A DNA stretch of 64,000 bases from Chloranthus sessilifolius (taxonomy: Eukaryota; Streptophyta; Magnoliopsida; Chloranthales; Chloranthaceae): assembly GCA_021018995.1 (NCBI GenBank), contig CM037595.1, forward strand, positions 95,182,491 to 95,246,490, written 5' to 3'. The position numbers were made by a program, and so were the translations under genes. Below, one piece after another: positions 56,930 through 64,000 of the stretch (its first letter is position 1; every line of letters starts with the position of its first letter). The notes under the pieces were generated by a model that was not told where the DNA came from, did no database searches, and worked only from the letters and a program-made list of their open reading frames with translations.

Positions 56930-57306
56930 TTCTGCATGGGTGAACTCAAAGATTTTGTGGGTGGATTTAAAGGTACTCCTTTTAGAATGGTGGTAGTAAG
57001 GCTATAATGGCATAACTTGTAAATAAAAGTGAACGAAAGGCCTTTTAAAATGGTGGTAAATTATAATGGCATGACTTTAAAGATAGATAAATGAAGGGCC
57101 TTTTAGAATGGTAGTATTTTTAGAAAATTGGTTTCATTAAGGGCAAAGTAGTCGCTTCAATCCATAACTCATGGCTAGTTAACGGGAGGGGGATATAAAA
57201 CAGAAACACAACAGGAAGGGTTGCAGAATAAATACCCATAACTCAAGAGGTTTGATGTAATATCGGCATATCTCAGGGGAGTATATGCAAAAAACTCTGT
57301 TTTGGA

Positions 57307-57964
57307 CAAAAAGCAAAAAAAAGTCCCGTATCGGCCAATATGTATCAACCACTCGGATACCGATACCTGAGACCAAGATCGATACCGATGTTGATACCTT
57401 GCATATTACATTTGGATGACAGTGCCCTCCATTCGGATTCTACTTTTTACGACGTAAAATAGGAATCTATAGGCTGAAAATTTTATATTTCTAATAAACC
57501 ATGGGATATCGATACATGTTCATCTTCATGGGATCCCAAGGCTGGGAGGGGTGTTCTCTCTAGCCATTTTGGGATAATGGCTACTGAGCGGCATTTATAT
57601 CATTAAAATTTGACTTATAATCTCACACTTTATTATTATTATATCATGTTATATATCTGATCAATCTAAAATGTCCAAATGGCAATCTATAATTAATGAG
57701 AGGCATCCTAAGATCATCTTACTTAGACAAGCCTTTTACTCAAGCTTACTATCAAAAATTGATTTCCACAGATATCAGGGAACCTTTAAATTTGTGAGAA
57801 TTAAATTCTGATAGAATCCATAGCTAAAATGTTACTTTATATGCTTGATAAGCTTCTGATGTGCGTTTAAAGAGTTAAAAGATGAGGCACTAGAACCGAT
57901 CGATTATTTTTCCCTTTCTGATCTAATAATATGGCTCATAATGTGTGGTGGATATCGGAAACAC
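57307..57964. other. No gene seen
   Basis: Starts with GTATCGG-type dispersed repeat (57320-57410). The remainder is AT-rich without recognised features. Confidence 0.55.
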
Positions 57965-57985
57965 GGGGGTATATGCAAAAAACCC
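57965..57985. repeat. Isolated right end of a Mutator-type family member
   Basis: GGGGGTATATGCAAAAAACCC, followed by TTTTATAAAA. Only the terminal 20 bp are recognisable. Confidence 0.55.
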
Positions 57986-58118
57986 TTTTATAAAAGAGCA
58001 TTTTTGGTATTTTGTGTGGCTCATATAAGATACATATCAGCCGATATTTGACCCCAAATCGTATCAGGGTTGTATATCATATCGGATGGGGCCCAATCCG
58101 ATACATATCCGCTATTTT

Positions 58119-59315
58119 GCCGTTAACTAGCCGTGAGTTTATGGATGGAAAACCTATTTAACGATTCAGTGGGTGGATTTAAAGGTACTCTTCTAAAAAG
58201 CCCTTCATTCACCCATCAGAATCAAGACTCATGAGATGGGTGATTCTCCCATTAAAGCATGCTAACGTTTGGACGAACAATCAATCAATGGAGAATTTGT
58301 GGCAAACGATGCAATTATTTTTGAAAAAAAAACCTTCAATCTACGTGTTCCACTCAAAATACTCGTCCTTCCAATTTCCTATATGATTCAAAACCCATTT
58401 TTAGGAATTAGATTGCCTAACCGCGTTTGCTTCCATCCACCGAATCTTTGAGTTCACCCACACTAAAACACATTGATTGCATTGAATAAGACGATGGAGA
58501 TCGTTTAGGCATACCATTAGACGATCAGTGTTTTATTTCGTGGCACACATCTCAGAAAAGTGACCTTAACATCACATATACGGTTAAAATTAATTTTAAG
58601 GTCATTTTTTTGGGTGTGTATCACATGAAATAAAAAATCAACCATCTGATGGTGCCACCATGATCTCAAGATCTATCGTGTGAAAGGTTGGGACGATAAA
58701 CAATCTCCATCGTCCGATTCAATGCAATCAATTGTCTGATGGTGCCACTATAATTTCAAGATCCATTGTGTGAATGGTTGGGACGATAAACGACCTCCAT
58801 CGTCCAATTCAATGCAGTCAACTGTCTGATGGTGCCACCATGATCTCAAGATACATCGTGTGAAAGGTTGGGACGATAAATGTTCTCCATCGTTCGATTC
58901 AATGCAGTCAACCGTCTAATAGTGCCACCGTGATCTCAAGATCTATCATGTGAAAGGTTGGGACGATAAACGATCTCCATCGTCCGATTCAATGCAGTCA
59001 ATGTTTTGAAGCGTGGGTGAACTCAAATATTTGGTAGGTGCATTTAAAACTATTCTTTTTTGTAAGTGGAGGGGTGGATTTAAAATTACTCTTACCACGT
59101 GTAGAGGGTGACCATTTAGTAATTTAATTTAAAAAAGGATAAATATGGTATTTAGGCTATTCTTTAACGGCTGATTAACCATTTAAAGTAGCATCCGTTA
59201 AAGAGGGTGTTTTATAAACACCAAAATGCTAACTCGGGGGATTTAAAGCAAATAGCTATAACTGGGGGTTATTTGTAATATCAACATATCTCAGGAGGGT
59301 ATTTGCAAAAATCCC
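58119..59315. mobile_element. Mutator-type family member, left end truncated
   Basis: Starts inside the left arm (GCCGTTAACTAGCCGTGAGTT) and runs to a right end TATTTGCAAAAATCCC at 59315. The interior matches the element at 59448, including CTAACGTTTGGACGAA and the 90-bp array. Noncoding. Confidence 0.7.
58648..59005. repeat. 90-bp tandem array, four copies
   Basis: Copies start at 58648, 58738, 58828 and 58918; each begins GATGGTGCCACCATGATCTC and contains AGGTTGGGACGATAAAC and CATCGTCCGATTCAATGC. Confidence 0.95.
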
Positions 59316-59447
59316 TTTATAAAATTATTATTTTTAATATTGTAAAAATAAAAAAAGTACTTTAATATAAGCCGGTTTGGAACCTGGACGATATGCTGAT
59401 ATATATTAGACTTTAAATCCCAAGATATGTGCATATCAAAGATAAAC
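59316..59447. other. Spacer between Mutator-type copies
   Basis: About 130 bp AT-rich; nothing recognised. Confidence 0.5.
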
Positions 59448-60361
59448 GGGTTTTTTGCATATACCCCCCTGTGTTATGCTAATATTATAAGAAACCCCCT
59501 GAGTTATGAGTATTTATTCTGCAGCCCTTACTTTTTTGTTTATGTTTTATATAACCCCCTTGTCGTTAACTAGCAGTGAGTTTATGGATAGAAAGTCTAT
59601 TTTGCCCTTAATGAAACCAATATTTTAAAAGGCCTTTTATTCATCTATATTTATAAGTCAAGCCATTAAAGTTTATCACTATTCTAAAAGACCCTTCATT
59701 CACCTTTATTTACAAGTCATACCATTATAATTTACCACTATTCTAAAAGGAGTACCTTTAAATCCACCAACAAAATCTTTTAGTTCACCCATGCTGAAAC
59801 ACATCGACTGTATTGAATTAAACGATAGAGATTGTTTGTCGTCCCAATCTTTCATGAGATCGATCTTTAGATCATGGGAATACCATCAAACGGTCTATTT
59901 TTTATTTCATGTGGTACACACTCATAAAAGTAACCTAAATATCAATTTTAAGCATGCACGTGATGTTAAGGTCACTTTTCTGAGATGTGTGCCACGTGAA
60001 ATAAAACACTGACCGTCTTATGATACGATCATGATCTCAAGATCCATCGTGTGAAAGATTGGAGGATAAATGATCTCCATCATTCGATTCAATTCAATCA
60101 ACATGTTTCAGCGTGGGTGAACTTAAAAATTCAGTGGGTGGATTTAAAGGTACTCTTCTAAAAGTCCCTTTATTCACCCATCAGATTCAAGAATCATCAT
60201 ATGGGTGATTCCCCATTAAAGTATGCTAACGTTTGGACGAATACTCAACTAATAGAGGATTTGTGGCAAACGATGCAATTATTCTTTAAAAGAAAACCTT
60301 AAATCTACATGTTTCACTCAAAATACCTGTTTCTCCAATTTCCTATATGATTCAAGACCCA

Positions 60362-61022
60362 TCAAATAAAAGACCAATCGGTATTGGTTGATACTTATCG
60401 ATACAATTGTTTTTCTCGATATTGGCCGATCCTTAGAACCTGGGTTGCCAGACAAGGCCAATTTTATCGGTTTATCCTCCAGCTTTGTTATATCAAAGTA
60501 GAGTTTACTAAAAGTGACGTCATAACTCATAATGCAGATTGGATATTTTCATTGTTGGGCCATCATCGGCATTATCGACATTAAGAGAATATCAAACTTA
60601 TGAAGAGCCTATTGTATCGAAAACTTGCTCCTTCAACTATCAAGACCTTAAAAATTAGTGAAGAGTAAGTTGTCAATGGGTCGAGGCAGGCCAAAATTTT
60701 GACAGCCGATCAGACTCGAGCTCCTACTTCATCTGACCTAATCCGGTTCAAAACCTCCTTATTTCCTAGATTGTATATAAAATATCGTGTCCATCCAACC
60801 TTTTAGTCTACCCTACAGAACCCGAGCTTTGAGGCCCAGTTATGGATTAGAAAATTTTCAAATTTGATTGATTGATTGCTACCATTTGATGAATTACTGA
60901 TTATACAATTGATCAGATTCACTATCATATCATCGTTGGTATAATGAATTACTGATTATGTAATAATAGTGTAGTGCTTCATATTATCATTTTGTACAAA
61001 AAATTTATCTTTTTATTTTATT
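60362..61022. mobile_element. Insertion within the Mutator-type element, with hAT-like scrap
   Basis: Missing from the sister copy, where ACCCATTTTTAGGAATTAG is continuous at about 58390-58410. Contains GTATTGG/CCGATAC repeat words (60380-60450) and a GTTGTCAATGGGTCGAGG end (60670) of the TCAATGGGTCGGG family. Its own ends are unclear. Confidence 0.5.
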
Positions 61023-61260
61023 TTAGGAATTGGATTGCCTAACCTAACCGCGTCTGCTTCCATCTACCGAATCTTTGAGTTCACCCACGCTAAAACACAT
61101 TGATTGCATTGAATCAGACGATGGAGATTGTTTAGGCATACAATTAGACGATCAGTGTTTTATTTCGTGGTACACATCTAAGGAAAGTGACCTTAACATT
61201 AGGTACATAGTTAGCATTAATTTTAAGGTCATTTTTTTGGGTGAGTACCACATGAAATAT

Positions 61261-61612
61261 GATGGTGCTACTATGATCTCAAGATTCATCGTGTGAAAGG
61301 TTGGGACGATAAACGATCTCCATCGTCTGATTCAATGCAGTCAACCATTTGATGGTGCCACCATGATCTCAAGATCCATCGTGTGAAAGGTTGGGACGAT
61401 AAACGACCTCCATCGTCCAATTCAATACAGTCAACTCTCTGATGGTGCCACCATAATCTCAAGATACATCGTGTGAAAGGTTGGGACGATAAATGATCTC
61501 CATCGTCCGATTCAATGCAGTCAACCGTCTAATGGTGCCTCCGTGATCTCAAGATCTATCGTGTGAAAGGTTGAGATGATAAACGATCTCCATCATCCGA
61601 TTCATTGCAATT
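61261..61612. repeat. 90-bp tandem array, four copies (second locus)
   Basis: Copies start at 61261, 61351, 61441 and 61531, same unit as 58648-59005. The two arrays share the copy number and even the variant AATGGTGCC start of the last copy. Confidence 0.95.
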
Positions 61613-61894
61613 AATGTTTTTCAGTGTGGGCGAACTCAAAGATTTGGTGGGTGGATTTAAAACTACTCTTCTTTGTAAGTGAAGGGCCGCTAACTCTAAC
61701 CACGTTTAAAGGGTGGGGTATTTAAGTTATTCTTTAACGACTAGTTAATCATTTAAAGTTGAATCCGTTAAAGAGGGGGTTTTATGAACGCCAAAATGCT
61801 AAATAGGGGGTTTAGAGCAAATAATTATACTTGGGGAGATTATTTGTAATATCATCATAACTCAGAGAGTATTTGCCAAAAACCCAAAATAAAC

Positions 61895-62205
61895 GGTCAC
61901 ACATAACAAAAGATCTATCGGTACCTCTATTGACATCTACAGGTTTACTGAAAGCACCTACATCTGAAAGCTGCTTAAAAAGTAAGTACTTTAACATCTG
62001 AAAGCTGCTTAAAATCATATTAATTGCTTGGAATCAGAAAAGGGAGATATTTTTTGCTTCAATCTTACACACGATGGTGTTGACTGTTGAGTGTAAAGTA
62101 ATTGGACACAACAATCATTCGGTGTGGTGCCAGCTCGGTATAATTCGGGATTATACAATTTTTATATATTAAAATATACATTAAACCTATTTATAGTTAA
62201 AATAA
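61895..62205. other. No gene seen
   Basis: AT-rich, with a short direct repeat ACATCTGAAAGCTGCTTAAAA at 61967 and 61993. No coding signal. Confidence 0.5.
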
Positions 62206-62663
62206 GGGGTTTTTGCATTTATCCTCTTAGATGTCTTATTTGCACTCTATCTCCACGTTTTATCTATTTATATTGCCGCCCTTATTTTTATATTTCCTTT
62301 ATATCTTTCTCCGATAAAATAACCTTTAAGTGTTAGTTGATAGAGATTGTTTTTCATCCTAATCTTTGATCTAATTGATCTTGAGATCATGGACCTACTA
62401 TCACACGATTAGATTTTGATTTCAAATGGCGTACATCTCGAAAAGTGTTCCAAGAACCACATTTGACGTACCTCTAACATCATCATGTGGAATGAAAATA
62501 TGACCGCTTGATGGGAGGGTTCTAATCCCAAGATTCACTAGGTGGAAGATTGTGGTGAGAAACGTCCAACATCGTCTGATTCAAAGCAGTCAAAGATTAG
62601 TTTTGTAACCAAGCGGGGGAGAGTGCAAATATGACATATCTTAGGGGTAAATGCATAAATGCC
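62206..62663. mobile_element. Short Mutator-type family member (MITE-size)
   Basis: Left end GGGGTTTTTGCATTTATCC and right end GGGGTAAATGCATAAATGCC; about 50 bp of the ends match inversely (TATTTGCACTCT on both). The interior has the CTTGAGATCATGG ... GGTGAGAAACG word order of its larger relatives. Confidence 0.65.
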
Positions 62664-63205
62664 TCAGGTTTGGCCCAAGTTTCGTTATCCTTTTAATAAT
62701 TGGGCTGGCCGGGCTTGATTATATAAATGGGCTGTGTTTGGGCTTGGGCAATGCAGCTCATCGGACTTTGCTATAGGGGGCAACTTTTCGACCCAGTTTC
62801 TTGCCCGTTTTCAAGCCTAATAAGATGTTTGGCCTATTAAAGCCTGGCCAAAACTCAGCCCGGCATGTTAAGTAGGGTTGTCAATTGGTCTGGTCGGGTC
62901 GGGCCAACATCTAGTCTACCCAATGGGAAATTGGCATATGTGCGGCCCGGCCGGACCTGGTTAAAAATACCCCTATTTTCCTTGATTTTCCGTATAAAAT
63001 ATTGGTTTAGGTCAACCCGAATCTACCCGATCTGACCTTTAGCTGACCCAACCCGAGCCGAAGGTCAGGTTGGTTGCCTGATGCCCTTGCCTGATGCCCC
63101 ACCCGATCCCACAGATCAAGGACTCAAGTTTATGTGCTTGAGCTGGTAAAAAAACCAGGCCGGGCGGGTTGGGTGTCGGGTCGACCCGACCCGTTGACAG
63201 CCATA
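62664..63205. mobile_element. hAT-like small element(s), GGGTTGTCAATTGG ... CCGTTGACAGCC
   Basis: 62873-63205 has inverted ends TAGGGTTGTCAATTGGTC and GACCCGTTGACAGCCATA, with GGGTCGGG-type interior. 62690-62870 is a related GGGCTTGGGC-rich patch. Target duplication not convincing. Confidence 0.55.
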
Positions 63206-63342
63206 CTATTGTCTCATATCTGCCTTAGTGATCTTGGCTTTTGCATTTTCCTCCCTCACATGCATCTGTGTTCAAAAAGAAGGCAATTCTGGTTTTCAAT
63301 GATCAAATTCCAACTCAATCTTCTTCAATTTTCGAAACATTT

Positions 63343-63908
63343 TTACATGTCGGCGTAAGAGTCAAATTTGATAGCTCGAACAGCTATCGGACTTCTAACT
63401 AATTGCTCGCCGTCGATCCAAGTTAGACTTCCGAAGGAGTAGTCCCCATGAACCTTCAGAGTTGAAGTGAATTTCACTGTGAAACGAAGAACCGCTACGG
63501 TAGAATTGAACGATAGAATGCCGGGCTTGACAACCATTTTGACGCCATTAGGTGGCTCCACTAGAGCTTTATACTCCGAATTGATCGGACCAACATTTGT
63601 CACGGTTCTTGAGATCGTCACCGTCCGTTTAAGGTAAGGGATGGAGATGGAGGGGAGGTTCAAATTAAGTATCGAATGGCGGGTGTTCGGGCAAGAGGTT
63701 GGTTTACTAGTTAAGTTACTAATGGCGGAATTGTTGTAGCCCATGGAGCAGAGAGAGTGAACATAGTCAGCAATGCTCATGTCGTAAACTAGGCCTGGAT
63801 ATGCTGCTCTGTTCGGGTCGACATGGCCGCCTCCAAAGTCGAAAGGATCGGCTGGTTTGAGAGTCCCTGCTTCCGTTATCTTATCCCCGTCCGTTCCTGT
63901 TTGAGAGG
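63343..63908 (-). CDS. Subtilisin-like serine protease (subtilase), last exon
   Basis: Minus-strand reading ADPFDFGGGHVDPNRAAYPGLVYDM followed by IADYVHSLCSMGYNNSAIS, then the fibronectin-III-like C-terminal domain (NLPSISIPYLKRTVTISRTVTNVG, VKPGILSFNST, FGSLTWIDGEQLVRSPIAVR) and a stop at 63343. This is the standard C-terminus of plant secreted subtilases, closest in wording to the SBT3 group. The frame stays open to 63975, but AAAATGCAG before 63908 looks like a splice acceptor, and the residues upstream of ASQTGTDGDKI no longer fit the family, so I place the exon start there. The catalytic Asp, His and Ser (GTSM) must lie beyond the window. Such enzymes are secreted to the cell wall. No damage is visible in this exon. 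Confidence 0.88.
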
Positions 63909-64000
63909 CTGCATTTTTTGATGATTGGTCATTAATCTGAAGGCCAAAAGCGGAGCTAATAGATTTAGAACCCATACACAGTTTAACTCAGATTCTGGGA
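63909..64000 (-). other. Probable subtilase intron, cut by window end
   Basis: Upstream of the predicted acceptor; open reading continues for 22 codons by chance but does not resemble subtilases. Confidence 0.5.

Larger units (their letters stand above)
34900..57297. mobile_element. Outer Mutator-type (foldback-like) element, split by a nested MULE
   Basis: Left end GGGTTTTTCGCATTTACCCCC, right end GGGGAGTATATGCAAAAAACTC read inversely. Flanked by 9-bp sequences TTTTTTGGA (34891-34899) and TGTTTTGGA (57298-57306), 8 of 9 identical, the size expected for Mutator-type insertion. The arms continue well inside (TAACTAGCCGTGAGTTTATGG and CTATTTTGCCCTTAATGAAACC type words on both sides), so the inverted repeats are several hundred bp. 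Without the nested MULE it is about 2.2 kb and encodes nothing recognisable. Relatives at 58119, 59448 and 62206. Confidence 0.8.
59448..61885. mobile_element. Mutator-type family member with 9-bp target duplication
   Basis: 2438 bp. Left end GGGTTTTTTGCATATACCCC, right end ATTTGCCAAAAACCC. Flanks AAGATAAAC (59439-59447) and AAAATAAAC (61886-61894) agree at 8 of 9. About 75 bp of the ends match inversely. No protein is encoded. Compared with the copy at 58119 it has about 660 bp of extra sequence at 60362-61022. Confidence 0.8.

Noticed and set aside
63909-63975. Extending the subtilase coding region to the ATG at 63975
   Set aside because: Residues before ASQTGTDGDKI do not fit subtilases and a splice acceptor precedes them; the gene must start outside the window.

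Overview
The window is plant nuclear DNA, most likely from an angiosperm. It holds a P-class pentatricopeptide-repeat (PPR) gene, the tail of a plant subtilase gene, Mutator-like, hAT, LINE and Ty3/gypsy elements of plant type, and many long TA tracts. I cannot place the species. No operons, CRISPR arrays, rRNA or tRNA genes were seen. Host coding content is small: one apparently intact PPR gene (2667-4010), a dead second copy (11986-13709), the last exon of a subtilase (63343-63908, continuing past the right edge), and at most a scrap of a WD40 gene near 28.8 kb.

Region 1 (1-2283) looks like the edge of a long-LTR retrotransposon. Region 2 (2284-28230) is a direct tandem segmental duplication. 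Unit 1 (2284 to about 11280) keeps the working PPR gene. Unit 2 (about 11480-28230) has nearly doubled in size through later insertions: two small hAT-type MITEs inside the PPR copy, a 3.5-kb insertion with a foldback element, a decayed hAT transposase, a third MITE, and a solo LTR of 1000 bp. Both units carry the same decayed L1-type LINE material downstream of the PPR copy. Region 3 (28231-34899) is gene-poor, with an LTR plus primer-binding site, another MITE, and a non-autonomous hAT element with a perfect 8-bp target duplication.

Region 4 (34900-57297) is the most striking part, a three-level nest. The outermost element has Mutator-type ends and an imperfect 9-bp target duplication. A second Mutator-like element (MULE, 35084-55244, perfect 9-bp target duplication, roughly 110-bp terminal repeats) sits inside it. 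A Ty3/gypsy chromovirus-like retrotransposon (36662-48813, 5-bp target duplication) interrupts the MULE's transposase gene. The MULE carries a MURA-like transposase on the + strand and, convergent to it, a DUF1985-like/Ulp1 cysteine protease gene on the - strand. This is the arrangement known from Ulp1-carrying (Kaonashi-type) MULEs. Arrays of a 20-bp palindromic unit with core ATCGGNCGAT lie in what look like introns of both MULE genes. They are the best candidate here for an undescribed feature.

Region 5 (57298-64000) holds more copies of the outer Mutator-type family, two with 90-bp tandem arrays, then small hAT-like remnants and the subtilase exon.

All calls come from reading the sequence. 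Splice sites, family names and relationships are by eye and from memory of the families; no database search was run.
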